Source: Mariniphaga sp963747515 | GTDB taxonomy: Bacteria > Bacteroidota > Bacteroidia > Bacteroidales > Prolixibacteraceae | Assembly (NCBI GenBank): GCA_963747515.1 | Contig: CAVVFN010000003.1 | Span: forward strand, 434,001-498,000 | DNA length: 64,000 nucleotides | Reading direction: 5' to 3' | Shown: positions 51,291-59,927 of the stretch, one piece after another | How positions within the stretch are numbered: the first letter of the stretch is position 1 | Layout: each line of letters begins with the position of its first letter | Made by a program: the position numbers and the translations under genes | The notes under the pieces: generated by a model | Databases searched by the model: none | What the model was told of the DNA's origin: nothing | What the model saw: only the letters and a program-made list of their open reading frames with translations

Positions 51291-52352
51291 TTAATATTTT
51301 CTTTTATTGGCAAAGGCTACCAATGACAACATAACAGGCACTTCAACCAGCACACCGACTACAGTTACCAGAGCAGCCGGTGATTGCAACCCGAAAAGTG
51401 CAATGGCAACAGCAACTGCCAGTTCAAAGAAATTACTGGCTCCAATCATGGCTGCCGGGGCACATACCTGGTAATTTAGCTTCAGTTTTTTACCGCCATA
51501 CCAGGCCAGTAAAAAAATGAAATAGGTTTGTATTACCAGCGGTACGGCAGCCAGGAGTATTATCAGCGGGTTTCTTATGATGTTTTGTCCCTGGAAAGCA
51601 AACAAAAGAACCAGTGTTACCAGAAGAGCAACAATACTCACCGGTTTAAGTCCCGAAAGAAACTCCTGTTTAAACCAGGCTTCTCCTTTCGATTTTATTA
51701 AAAACTTCTGAGTGAATACTCCGGCAACAAGAGGCACCACAACAAAAATGAGCACGCTGGCAGCAAGTGTGCCGTAAGGAATAACCACATCGGTAATTCC
51801 CAGCAGCAGTCCAACTAAGGGGATAAATGCCAGCAGAATAAGTAAATCATTTACAGAAACCTGCACCAGTGTATAATTGGGATCTCCGTCGCACAGATAG
51901 GACCAGACAAAAACCATGGCTGTGCAGGGGGCAGCTCCCAGAAGAATGGCGCCTGCAATGTATTCGTCGGCCAGACCAGGGTCAATCCATGCAGCATAAA
52001 TTTTAGAGAAAAATATCCAGGCAAAAAATGCCATAGTGAATGGTTTAATGAGCCAGTTTATGATCACTGTCCAAACTATACCCCGGGGCTTTTTACTTAT
52101 TTGTTTTATACTGCTGAAATCAATCTGAAGCATCATCGGATAAATCATCAGCCAGATAAGTATTGCGACAGGAATATTGACACCGGCAATTTCAAGGCTA
52201 CTTATGATATCAATAGTTTCACCTGCAATGAGCCCCAGCCCTATGCCGGCCAATATTCCCAAAGCAACCCAAAGGGTAAGATACTTTTCAAAAAGACCAA
52301 TGGTCTTTATGGGTTTATCAGGTATGGTAATTTTACGAACAGGATCCTTCAT
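51291..52352 (-). CDS. acr3: ACR3-family arsenite efflux permease
   Basis: A 353-residue, ~10-TM arsenite/H+ antiporter of the bile/arsenite/riboflavin transporter superfamily. GAAPCTAMVFVWSYL carries the conserved Cys of ACR3; IWLMIYPMMLQIDFSSI and NFFELAVAVAIALFGLQSPAALVTVVGVLVEVPVML are other family blocks. It is in the inner membrane. It is central in the ars operon, 53 bases downstream of the DUF1573 gene. Confidence 0.95.
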   Translation of the reverse strand: MKDPVRKITIPDKPIKTIGLFEKYLTLWVALGILAGIGLGLIAGETIDIISSLEIAGVNIPVAILIWLMIYPMMLQIDFSSIKQISKKPRGIVWTVIINWLIKPFTMAFFAWIFFSKIYAAWIDPGLADEYIAGAILLGAAPCTAMVFVWSYLCDGDPNYTLVQVSVNDLLILLAFIPLVGLLLGITDVVIPYGTLAASVLIFVVVPLVAGVFTQKFLIKSKGEAWFKQEFLSGLKPVSIVALLVTLVLLFAFQGQNIIRNPLIILLAAVPLVIQTYFIFLLAWYGGKKLKLNYQVCAPAAMIGASNFFELAVAVAIALFGLQSPAALVTVVGVLVEVPVMLSLVAFANKRKY

Positions 52353-52405
52353 AATCTTACTCCGGATATTCTGGTTACCATTATTTCCTGTACGATTACA
52401 TCCCC

Positions 52406-52801
52406 TTATTGCGTTTGCGCAACATTTCCTTTGATATGCAGAATTACTACCGAATTGTCGGCATTTGAATTTACGGTAACAGACTTGTTAAAATTCCCAA
52501 TGATGTTGGTGTTGTATTTTACCTTTATTTCACCTGATTCACCAGGAGCCACAGGCTGCCGCGGCCACTCAGGGACGGTGCAGCCGCAAGATGCCCTTAC
52601 ATTATTTAACACTAAAGGTTTTAGACCTTTATTTGTGAAAGTAAATACGGAAGTACCGTTGCTTCCTCTATCGATGGTCCCATAATCGTGGATGGTTTTG
52701 TCAAAAATTATGGAGTCATTTTTTACTGCTGTGGCATCCTGTGCTCGGAGTGTTAAGGAAATGAAGGTAAAAACAGCTAAACTTAAAATTAATTTTTTCA
52801 T
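52406..52801 (-). CDS. DUF1573 periplasmic protein in ars operon
   Basis: A 131-residue exported protein with a signal peptide (MKKLILSLAVFTFISLTLRAQ) followed by a single DUF1573 Ig-like domain: HDYGTIDRGSNGTSVFTFTNKG, the conserved VRASCGCTVPEWP Cys pair and GEIKVKYNTNIIGNFNKSVTV. DUF1573 proteins are common in Bacteroidota and of unknown role. The CGC pair could bind a soft metal, and the position inside an arsenic operon makes this worth testing. Confidence 0.9.
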   Translation of the reverse strand: MKKLILSLAVFTFISLTLRAQDATAVKNDSIIFDKTIHDYGTIDRGSNGTSVFTFTNKGLKPLVLNNVRASCGCTVPEWPRQPVAPGESGEIKVKYNTNIIGNFNKSVTVNSNADNSVVILHIKGNVAQTQ

Positions 52802-52863
52802 GATTCAAATTTTGTTAAAATGTAAATTGTTTATAATGAATTTTTATTTGTAAACATGCACAA

Positions 52864-53397
52864 CTAAGGAAGCGGATTTCCCACAGGAATATTGCAACGA
52901 TGCCAAGGCTGACCGTGGGGAGGGTTATTGGCTGGCTTTGCTCCTGTGGCGGGTGCTGCAGTAGTGCGCTTTTGCGAAGGGTTTAATCGATTTGCATTTG
53001 CAATGGTTGGTGCGGCAGGATTATTCAGGATTGTCTTTGCCGGTAAAGATGATGGGGCATTCACATTTTGAGCAGCATCTGCAGGTGAGGCATTAACAGG
53101 ACTTCCAACCGGTATTTCGCACCTGTGACCCGGTTGTCCGTGCGGAGGATTTAGCATCACTTTTTCGTCGGTTGCACCGGAAAGGGGTTGAGCGGGGACT
53201 GCCGGAGGTACTGCAGATTTTGATACTTCCTTAACGGGAAATTGCTGAAGTTGCTTTTGTTGCCGGGCAGATTGATTGGATGAATGCCCTGAATTATTTG
53301 ATGCCTGGATACAGGAACCTTCAACAAACAAGGCAAAAACAGCAACAAGAATAAAGACCGTTTGCAACTTGTTTAAATGGGATGCTGAAAATTTCAT
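52864..53397 (-). CDS. Exported protein with two PHGxPxHRC repeats
   Basis: A 177-residue protein. The start at the ATG 53395-53397 gives a signal-like N-terminus (hydrophobic 10-26, Cys29). A low-complexity Ser/Gln/Ala/Pro linker follows, with two copies of an 18-residue motif: NPPHGQPGHRCEIPVGSP (83-100) and NPPHGQPWHRCNIPVGNP (158-175), the last at the very C-terminus. Each offers His, His and Cys, a possible metal site. The motif recurs in Bacteroidota secreted proteins of unknown function. It is the second gene of the ars operon, between arsR and DUF1573. Confidence 0.8.
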   Translation of the reverse strand: MKFSASHLNKLQTVFILVAVFALFVEGSCIQASNNSGHSSNQSARQQKQLQQFPVKEVSKSAVPPAVPAQPLSGATDEKVMLNPPHGQPGHRCEIPVGSPVNASPADAAQNVNAPSSLPAKTILNNPAAPTIANANRLNPSQKRTTAAPATGAKPANNPPHGQPWHRCNIPVGNPLP

Positions 53398-53434
53398 TGT
53401 ATAAATATTAATTAATGATTTGCAAACTGAACGT

Positions 53435-53785
53435 TTATATTTTTTCTGTCTTGATCCAGGAACAATAAGTTGTCTCAGAAGAACAAACGGAGCCGAAAAA
53501 GGCATTCAGCGTGTCAAGGGACGATTCAATTGCCGGATTACAAAGGCAATAGTTGACTTTAAGTCCATCGATATTTCCCTGAATCAATCCCAAATCCCTG
53601 AGTTCTTTCAGGTGCTGGGAAACAGTAGTCCTGCTGAGGGGAAGGTTATCGGATATATCTCCGGTAACGCATGATTTGGTTTCTGCCAGATATTGCAATA
53701 TGGCGAGCCGTGCGGGATGGGAAATAGCCCTTGCAAAACGCGCCATTTCCTGAAGATTATTGCTGAATTTTTCTGATTTATTCAT
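53435..53785 (-). CDS. arsR: ArsR-family regulator of the arsenic operon
   Basis: A 116-residue winged-helix repressor: FARAISHPARLAILQYLAE, then LPLSRTTVSQHLKELRDLGLIQGNIDGLKVNYC. The classic ELCVCDL metal motif is replaced by KSCVTGDIS with one Cys (39). Candidate arsenite ligands are Cys80 and Cys82 (NYCLCNP) and Cys101/Cys108. The ATG at 53783-53785 is used because the upstream extension covers the promoter. It is first gene of the ars operon and presumably autoregulatory. Confidence 0.92.
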   Translation of the reverse strand: MNKSEKFSNNLQEMARFARAISHPARLAILQYLAETKSCVTGDISDNLPLSRTTVSQHLKELRDLGLIQGNIDGLKVNYCLCNPAIESSLDTLNAFFGSVCSSETTYCSWIKTEKI

Positions 53786-53839
53786 TATACCGTTTCCTGA
53801 AAATGTTCTGCCCTGGAAATTTATTCTCCTGTTATAACT

Positions 53840-53880
53840 AATAACGCAAACATACGACATTAAAAAATAATTACCAACAA
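53840..53880 (-). promoter_or_regulatory. Promoter of the ars operon
   Basis: On the minus strand TTGTTGG (fwd 53874-53880) is followed after 19 bases by TATGTTTG (fwd CAAACATA at 53847-53854), an excellent fit to the Bacteroidota TTTG-N19-21-TAnnTTTG pattern. The predicted start near 53840 lies about 55 bases before the arsR ATG. An ArsR operator should overlap here, but no clear dyad stood out. Confidence 0.75.
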
Positions 53881-54375
53881 TTTATTTATAAAAATTATTA
53901 GATGAGTATAAACATGCAGTATAACCGGCAGGTTTTCTTGGGTGCTTAAAGGCTGCATAAGGGAGTTTCCTGTTTTTCCATGCATTTATACCTCCATTTA
54001 TTTTGGCAACATTGGGAAATTCCTCCATCAGAAAATTTGCAACAAACATATTTTGATACCTTTATTGCACAAAATATTGAATTTTGTTTTTTTGAAAAAG
54101 AGGCTAACCATTCTGAAATTTTCCACCTTGAATAATAGGCTTCCATGGCATCATCCGGAAGAATATGTTTAACGTTTTTTAAATCAAATTTCTGGATGAC
54201 AGGTTTATTTGTTGTTTTCCTATTTTCTAATCGTGGTATATTTGCGCTTTTTTAATCAATATGCATAAAAATACATATATTATAATTTGTTTTTCCTAAT
54301 TCTGAAATGTACAATGTATTAATCAGGAGAAAAGATTAATCCTTATGAATATTTTATCAGTATATTAAAATCTGA

Positions 54376-54418
54376 TTTTCTGCATTCCGTCAATAAATGA
54401 AGTACTTTTGTAGCCCGA
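54376..54418 (+). promoter_or_regulatory. Promoter of the RluA-type gene
   Basis: TACTTTTG at 54403-54410 fits TAnnTTTG, with TTTTCTG about 20 bases upstream as a weak -33 element. Transcription from about 54417 favours the ATG at 54439 over the one at 54397. Confidence 0.6.
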
Positions 54419-54438
54419 TTAAAATCTATTTTCAATTG

Positions 54439-55356
54439 ATGGGAAGAAAATACAAAAATACAAATCAAGCAGCACCGGGGAATCAAAAGAGCGTTATTTT
54501 TACGGTTACGGAGAGCAGCGTACTGATGGAATTTTTAATAAAGCAACTGCCTGGCAAGAGCCGGAATAATATTAAATCATTGCTGGTGCATAAACAGGTA
54601 TTTGTGGAAGGAAAGCCCGTTTCTCAATTTAATCATCAGCTTGCTCAGGGCCAGAAAGTAGAAATAGGCAGCAATCGTGTAGCTCCTGAACAAAAGTTTA
54701 AGGAGTATGCTATTGTTTATGAAGATCAGCATTTAATAGTAATAGACAAAGCAGCAGGTTTATTGTCTATGGCTACTGTAAATGAAAAACAGTCCACAGC
54801 TTTCAGTTTGTTAAGCAGGCATGTTAAAAAACAGGATCGGGACAACAAAATTTTCATTGTGCACCGGCTCGATAGGGATACTTCAGGTCTGATGCTGTTC
54901 GCAAAAAACGAAGAGGTAAAAAAACAGCTGCAGGAACATTGGAATGAAACAGTTCTGGAAAGGACTTATATTGCTGTTGTGGAGGGCAGGGTAGATCAGC
55001 AGGAAGATACTATTACATCCTATCTTTCCGAAGATAAAGTTTACAAGATGCATTCTTCTTCTGATTCTACAAAAGGACAGAAAGCAATTTCCCATTATTC
55101 GGTAATCAGGATGAACGATAGATATTCCCTGTTGAAGATCAATCTGGAAACCGGCAGGAAAAATCAAATAAGAATACACATGCAGGAAATAGGTCATTGT
55201 GTTGTTGGTGATAAAAAATATGGAGCTTCAACTAATCCTATTAAACGGCTGGGACTCCATGCACAGCAGCTTTCTTTTATTCATCCCGCATCGGGTAAGG
55301 AAATGAGATTTGAAACTAAAATACCCAGAGTTTTTATGAGCGTGTTTTCGGTTTAG
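54439..55356 (+). CDS. RluA-family RNA pseudouridine synthase
   Basis: A 305-residue synthase with an N-terminal S4 RNA-binding domain (FLIKQLPGKSRNNIKSLLVHKQVFVEGKPVS) and a catalytic domain with the HRLDRDTSGLMLF motif containing the catalytic Asp and LETGRKNQIRIHMQEIGH. It isomerises uridines in 23S rRNA or tRNA; which one is not clear, since many Bacteroidota carry several paralogues. The start is set by the promoter just upstream; an ATG 14 codons earlier is less likely. It converges with the thioredoxin-like gene. Confidence 0.9.
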   Translation: MGRKYKNTNQAAPGNQKSVIFTVTESSVLMEFLIKQLPGKSRNNIKSLLVHKQVFVEGKPVSQFNHQLAQGQKVEIGSNRVAPEQKFKEYAIVYEDQHLIVIDKAAGLLSMATVNEKQSTAFSLLSRHVKKQDRDNKIFIVHRLDRDTSGLMLFAKNEEVKKQLQEHWNETVLERTYIAVVEGRVDQQEDTITSYLSEDKVYKMHSSSDSTKGQKAISHYSVIRMNDRYSLLKINLETGRKNQIRIHMQEIGHCVVGDKKYGASTNPIKRLGLHAQQLSFIHPASGKEMRFETKIPRVFMSVFSV

Positions 55357-55363
55357 AACCTTT

Positions 55364-55822
55364 TCAATGGAAATTTTGTACGAGTTTTTCTGCTGAAATA
55401 AAACCATATTTTCTGAATTTTTCGTTACCGTTTTTGTCAAGGATCAAGTGGGTGGGTACGGCCGAAATTCCAAAGTAATTCATTACATTCAAACTATTGG
55501 GATTCATCACATTCAGCACAGCTACATTTACTTTCAGACCGGGAATTCTTTTTACCATTTCAAGTTCCGGTTCCATTTGCTTACAAATATTACATCCGGT
55601 GGATTTAAACTGGAGCAGTGTGAATTCAAAATCTTTTTTGTTATTGGTGTAATTGAAGAGCGAATCAACCCAATGCTTTCCTGAAAGCACATATTCTGAT
55701 CTTGCCGATTCCTGTAATTTTTCTGAGATTAAATTGTTCAGATTTTCTTTTAAAAAATAGGCAAGCAGCAACATTGCCACCAAAAGCGACAAAAGAATAA
55801 CCGGGAGATTTTGCCTGCTCAT
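55364..55822 (-). CDS. Membrane-anchored thioredoxin-like protein
   Basis: A 152-residue protein with one N-terminal TM (about 6-24, PVILLSLLVAMLLLAYFL) and a periplasmic thioredoxin fold. The redox motif is STGCNICKQMEPE (CxxC) and the cis-Pro loop is ISAVPTHLILDKNG. The N-in topology makes it an anchored periplasmic thiol oxidoreductase. Partner unknown; the nearest gene on the same strand upstream is the haem-c DUF3365 lipoprotein 237 bases away, and apo-cytochrome reduction is one possible role. Confidence 0.85.
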   Translation of the reverse strand: MSRQNLPVILLSLLVAMLLLAYFLKENLNNLISEKLQESARSEYVLSGKHWVDSLFNYTNNKKDFEFTLLQFKSTGCNICKQMEPELEMVKRIPGLKVNVAVLNVMNPNSLNVMNYFGISAVPTHLILDKNGNEKFRKYGFISAEKLVQNFH

Positions 55823-56059
55823 TGTTTACAATTTTTGTACAAAGATAGCATTTTATGATTTGGAATAGCTGATGTCGGTTTTTCTATCTTTCCTGCTGAA
55901 TTAACAAACAGATAAGATATAACAGGTGCAATTACCCTCAGTTATAACTTGCCGAAATTAGTGTGAAGAGATACATTTTCTCCATTTTTATAAAATCCGG
56001 TTTCTTCGAGTTGGCATGTTTATTCTTCTTACAGCTGGATTAATTAAATTTCCTTTCAT

Positions 56060-56641
56060 TCAGGGTTCGAATTCAATTTTCCACAGGCCTCTTAATTCAT
56101 TCATTTCATAGCCTGTAGCCTTATCTTCCGGATACAGCTTCCGGATTTTACTGTAAGTTTCCTTCCCGATCTGTTCTTTTTGTCCGTGACACTGAAGGCA
56201 TGCCTGCATGGCTGTTAAAATAGGCTTGTAATAAACCGCATTCTGCCCTGAGGCTACTACTGTATCGTGAATCATCCGATTTTCATGAACCTTAAGAAAG
56301 TAATCCCATAACTGCTTCTCCTTGTCGGTTGTGAGTTCATTATGGGGATTCCTGTTTTTATCCGATATTCTGGAAATGTTGCAGTTGTATTCATTGTTCA
56401 GGCTGTCGGTAATACCTGATGCTTTCAGGTTGCAAAACTCAACAGCATAGGAACTGCCACCTTGTTTCATGGCTTCGGAAACCTGCGACAGTAAGGCAGA
56501 CTGTGCCTGCCCCGAAATTTTATTTCCCTTCTCAAGGTACCGGAAATAGCTTTCCTCATCGATAATGCTTTGAGACCGATTACTGCTGCAAGAGAAAGTT
56601 AAGAAAACCGGTATCAGCAGGAATAAGTAATTCAAAGTCAT
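56060..56641 (-). CDS. DUF3365 haem-c lipoprotein
   Basis: A 193-residue lipoprotein (signal with lipobox FLTFSC, Cys18) with one DUF3365/Tll0287-like domain: AVEFCNLKASGI, RISDKNRNPHNELTTDKEKQLWDYF, YYKPILTAMQACLQCHG with the CX2CH haem-c motif, and LYPEDKATGYEMNELRGLWKIEF at the end. Such domains also form haem-binding sensor modules of kinases. Here the protein is free-standing and anchored in the outer or inner membrane. Together with the haem-c kinase at 26 kb it implies a working cytochrome c maturation system. Confidence 0.9.
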   Translation of the reverse strand: MTLNYLFLLIPVFLTFSCSSNRSQSIIDEESYFRYLEKGNKISGQAQSALLSQVSEAMKQGGSSYAVEFCNLKASGITDSLNNEYNCNISRISDKNRNPHNELTTDKEKQLWDYFLKVHENRMIHDTVVASGQNAVYYKPILTAMQACLQCHGQKEQIGKETYSKIRKLYPEDKATGYEMNELRGLWKIEFEP

Positions 56642-56813
56642 AGCTACATGATTTAAAATAAAGATACAACAACCATTTGATTGTATTAGTTTTAAACGGA
56701 AAAATTTTCATTAAAAAAAGGATGATACGATATTGGCTTGTATGGAGCACCAGTTTATGTTAATGATAAAATTACTGCCTATTTCATACATAAAAATTCT
56801 TCCCTGTATTATT

Positions 56814-58166
56814 TCATAAGCCCAGATACCAAATAGCAATGGAAAAATAAATAAACACACCTGAAATATCAGCCAGTGATGTAATCAGAGGCGCGCTGGC
56901 TGTTGCCGGGTCCAGTTTCAAAATGGTGAATATAAATGGAAGGGACAAACCCAATATACTTCCGACCATCACTGTAATGATCATAGACAATCCAACTACC
57001 ACAATTATTTCCGGTGCACGAAAACTGGCTACGAGCCCTACTGCCACTGCCATTGTTATGCCAAGCAACAAAGCAACAAGCAGTTCTTTACCCATAAGCC
57101 TTAGCCAGTCTGAAAGTTCCACATCGCCTGTAGCCAGAGCACGTATCATCAGGGTAGCCGACTGTGCCCCGGCATTTCCTCCGCTGCCAATAAGCAGAGG
57201 CAGAAAAAATATGAGTGATACCATTGATTCAATAACGTTTGCAAAATTGGCAAGTGCGGCCCCGGAAAATACATTCATAAAAACCAGTACTACAAGCCAG
57301 AGGATCCGTTTTCTGTATAACAGGGTTATTTTGGCCTTTATCGGATTAAAAATAAGATCCTGAATGGATCCGAATTTATGAAAGTCTTCTGTAGCTTCTT
57401 CTTCTTCAACATCCATAACGTCGTCGAAGGTTACAATACCTAAAAGTATACCTTCGCTATTTATTACAGGCAGCGCTGTACGGTCGTAATCATGGAACAC
57501 ACTGATGGCTGTTTCCTGATCGTTTAGAACATTCAATGAAACAAAACGGTTATCCATCAGATCGGCAATGGTTTGATTGGGGCGGGCAAGCAGAATTTCA
57601 CGCAATCTGACTTCATCAATAAGTTTCCAGCTTTGATTAACTACATAAACTACGTTCAGCGTTTCAGAATCTTTGCCAAATTGCCGGATGTGGTCGAGTG
57701 CCTGTTCGATAGACATTCCCGGTTTAACGGCAACATAGTCGGGGGTCATTAATCGTCCTATACTGCTTTCAGGGTAACCTAATAATTGAATAGAAATACG
57801 GCGCTCTTCGGGAGACAGTAACTGGATAAGTCTTTGAGTTACCGGGCCAGGCAGTTCCTCAAACAGAGCCGTTCGGTCATCAGGTGCCAAATCATTCAGC
57901 AATTCAGACAGCAGGTGCTTTCTGTCGGCAAGGCCTTCCAGAAGTTCTTCCTGTTTGTCGTACTCCAGTCTGAAAAAGGTTTCACGGGCGGTTTCCCGGG
58001 GCAGAAGCCTGAACAGGATGATGTCATCGCCTTCCCGTTTTAAGGTTTCAATAACTTCTGCTATTTCAGCAGGATCCAGCTTTTTAAGTTCCTCTCTTAG
58101 CTTTTTCCATTCGCGGTGATTTATCAGTTCCTGAAAATTTTGTACCGGTACCATTACGTCTTCCAT
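56814..58166 (-). CDS. mgtE: MgtE-family magnesium transporter
   Basis: A 450-residue Mg2+ channel/transporter. It has an N-terminal MgtE_N superhelix (EWKKLREELKKLDPAEIAEVI), two CBS domains (about 130-255, RLMTPDYVAVKPGMSIEQAL and LMDNRFVSLNVLNDQETAISVFHDYDRTALPVI) that gate by Mg2+, and a five-TM domain with GSGGNAGAQSATLMIRALA and DPATASAPLITSLADISG, the pore segments. The ATG at 58164-58166 gives the expected N-terminus. A long leader of more than 200 bases with inverted repeats precedes it. Confidence 0.95.
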   Translation of the reverse strand: MEDVMVPVQNFQELINHREWKKLREELKKLDPAEIAEVIETLKREGDDIILFRLLPRETARETFFRLEYDKQEELLEGLADRKHLLSELLNDLAPDDRTALFEELPGPVTQRLIQLLSPEERRISIQLLGYPESSIGRLMTPDYVAVKPGMSIEQALDHIRQFGKDSETLNVVYVVNQSWKLIDEVRLREILLARPNQTIADLMDNRFVSLNVLNDQETAISVFHDYDRTALPVINSEGILLGIVTFDDVMDVEEEEATEDFHKFGSIQDLIFNPIKAKITLLYRKRILWLVVLVFMNVFSGAALANFANVIESMVSLIFFLPLLIGSGGNAGAQSATLMIRALATGDVELSDWLRLMGKELLVALLLGITMAVAVGLVASFRAPEIIVVVGLSMIITVMVGSILGLSLPFIFTILKLDPATASAPLITSLADISGVFIYFSIAIWYLGL

Positions 58167-58933
58167 GTTTTAATTTTTTTTTCGGTTGTTAAAAATTGAA
58201 AATTAAACACAAGGCAAATCATTTCATTTGACTTGTATGCCATGAGAAGTACAAACTCAGTTATAGGTACGTCGCCTTAACAAAAACAAATATATAGGTA
58301 CGCAGGTAATCCGGTGGGATGAGTAACGTTTAAGCATATTTTTGCCTCCTGTATTAAATTCCAGAAGGCAACAGACGAGCCTCCTAGAAAAGGTTTAGAA
58401 CTAATTTCTTTCTATAACACGGGCCTTCGTCCATGAGTGGTTATTATTTATATTTGCTGCACAAAGGTATTATTTTTTCTTTAAGTCAAAATGTTCAAAA
58501 TTGTTGTACCAACTGATTTTTCTATTTTTTTACAGTTTTTAAAACAGTTAAAATAAATTACCGGAATTATTAATTAACTGTATTTAATAAATAAATGTTC
58601 AAATCCTCCGGAATTTTCTGCAGGCACATTAAAAATAATGAACACAGACTAAAAAGAAGAGCAGGAAAATTTGTTGGGAGTAAAGAAGAAGTTGGTTAAA
58701 ACCCTAATGGAATAGATAAAAAGTTCCGGTGTAATAGATCTGAAGTAGCAGTCAATCAAAGTTTCTTTTTTTATGAGGGGCGGAATGCAAAGCAAGTATC
58801 TTTTATGGCAAAAAGTTGCAATTGGAAATCTCTTTGGTTCGATAGCCTTTATTTTCTGGAGATCAATCACTACATGATAGGCAAAGAGGAATTTTACTGC
58901 GGATTTCAGAAGTTATGCAAAAAAGCCGACAGA
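58167..58933. other. Long gap upstream of mgtE with potentially structured RNA
   Basis: It holds two nested stem regions (58344-58369 and 58374-58431), a direct repeat TATAGGTACG at 58262 and 58292, and a minus-strand -7-like TATATTTG (fwd CAAATATA, 58287-58294). The part 58450-58930 is AT-rich and shows no gene; a 73-codon minus-strand frame at 58649-58870 has no family features. Confidence 0.5.
58344..58431. ncRNA. Candidate structured leader or small RNA upstream of mgtE
   Basis: The stem GCCTCCTG (58344-58351) / CAGAAGGC (58362-58369) has one G-T pair. The stem GACGAGCC (58374-58381) pairs with GGC-CT-TCGTC (58422-58431, two-base bulge) and encloses TAGAAA (58385-58390) / TTTCTA (58409-58414). 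It begins 178 bases upstream of the mgtE start. I could not fit it to the M-box Mg2+ riboswitch or another class I know, and the transcribed strand is not proven. Confidence 0.4.
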
Positions 58934-59713
58934 TTAGGTCTGAGGTTTTATTTTTTGGTATAGCCCCATCAGTTTATTGTTTAAGGTGTTTTTAATTTCT
59001 TCTTCATTTTCACTTATTGGTTTTACGGGGATTAAATCCATTACCTCTGATGGGGTTAAGCCTGAATTATAATAAAGATCGACAGCTTTTTTAATTGTTA
59101 TTTTAATGGCTTTTTGGGCTTCTTCCTGCGATAACCCGGTTTTTTGGGCAATACTTTCCAATTCCTGCCACTGGAACCAGAAATACGTGGGAAGCATTCC
59201 TGATGAAATGGCGTATCCTTCGAGCTTATACTCTTCCGTTTTAAATATTTTGCCAAGAGGACTAAAGAGTTTTTTTATAAACTTCCGTTCTTTTTTTAGC
59301 ATGGCTTCATGATAGGTAACCGGATTATATCCTCTGTTAATAAAGGAAGTGGCGTTTGGTATCATTCGTACCACATTGGCAATATTCAGTTTATCGGTAA
59401 TCTGTCCGATGGTTATTTTTGGAGCCAGCGACACCACATAGGTTTTATCGTTAACAGTGCCTGCAATTTTATCAAGTATTTCCATAACAACCGGTGGATG
59501 TACAGCAATTATAACAACTTCTGCTTTTGCAGCGTCAGAAGGGTTTTCTACCCTTTCAATTTCATGAAAACTGGACTTTAAATCTTCCACTGTTTCTGGA
59601 TTATGATCGTATACTTTTATCGATTTGAATTGTACCGATTTATTTTGGAATCCCTGAAGGAAAATCCGGGTTATCCTGCCTCCACCAATAAATCCTATTG
59701 TTGTTGGTTTCAT
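58934..59713 (-). CDS. ProC-like NAD(P)-binding protein (divergent pyrroline-5-carboxylate reductase family)
   Basis: A 259-residue protein with an N-terminal Rossmann motif (TIGFIGGGRITRIFLQGF) and the ProC-like segments VVIIAVHPPVVMEIL and NVVRMIPNATSFINRGYNPV. In true ProC the C-terminal dimer domain contains a TSPGGTT signature near the proline site; here the equivalent reads VMDLIPVKPISENEEEI, so the reaction may differ. It is divergent from the M20 peptidase gene with 214 bases between. In Bacteroidota, proC-like genes often sit near arginine-synthesis genes. Confidence 0.8.
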   Translation of the reverse strand: MKPTTIGFIGGGRITRIFLQGFQNKSVQFKSIKVYDHNPETVEDLKSSFHEIERVENPSDAAKAEVVIIAVHPPVVMEILDKIAGTVNDKTYVVSLAPKITIGQITDKLNIANVVRMIPNATSFINRGYNPVTYHEAMLKKERKFIKKLFSPLGKIFKTEEYKLEGYAISSGMLPTYFWFQWQELESIAQKTGLSQEEAQKAIKITIKKAVDLYYNSGLTPSEVMDLIPVKPISENEEEIKNTLNNKLMGLYQKIKPQT

Positions 59714-59927
59714 ATTACACGATTTATATTAAAAATAGATTATGCTGTTCAAATGCTCTGCTTTTCTTCTTAAAATAAACAAACAAGTTACATAAAAAAT
59801 ATCGATATTAAAATCATTTCCTGCATAATGAGTCAACAAGGGATTATTGAAAAAAACTTCATTTCTATACTTGAATTGCATTAATTCAGGTTTTTTTTCC
59901 ACATTTGCACCTTTCGAATAAAAGGTA

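Larger units (their letters stand above)
53786..54438. other. Divergent gap between ars operon and RluA-type gene
   Basis: It contains the ars promoter (53840-53880) and the rluA-like promoter (near 54376-54410). Short overlapping frames on both strands at 53942-54172 show no family features. No repeat or RNA gene was recognised. Confidence 0.5.

Noticed and set aside
53942..54172. Overlapping short frames on both strands between arsR and the RluA-type gene
   Set aside because: Neither has a start context, domain or signal peptide; their complementarity suggests chance.
58167..58470. M-box (ykoK) Mg2+ riboswitch for mgtE
   Set aside because: The region contains stems and one GAGGCT-like string, but the order and conserved loops of the M-box as I know it could not be matched; reported instead as an unassigned structured region.
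58649..58870. 73-codon minus-strand frame upstream of the ProC-like region
   Set aside because: No recognisable features, low-complexity AT-rich sequence.
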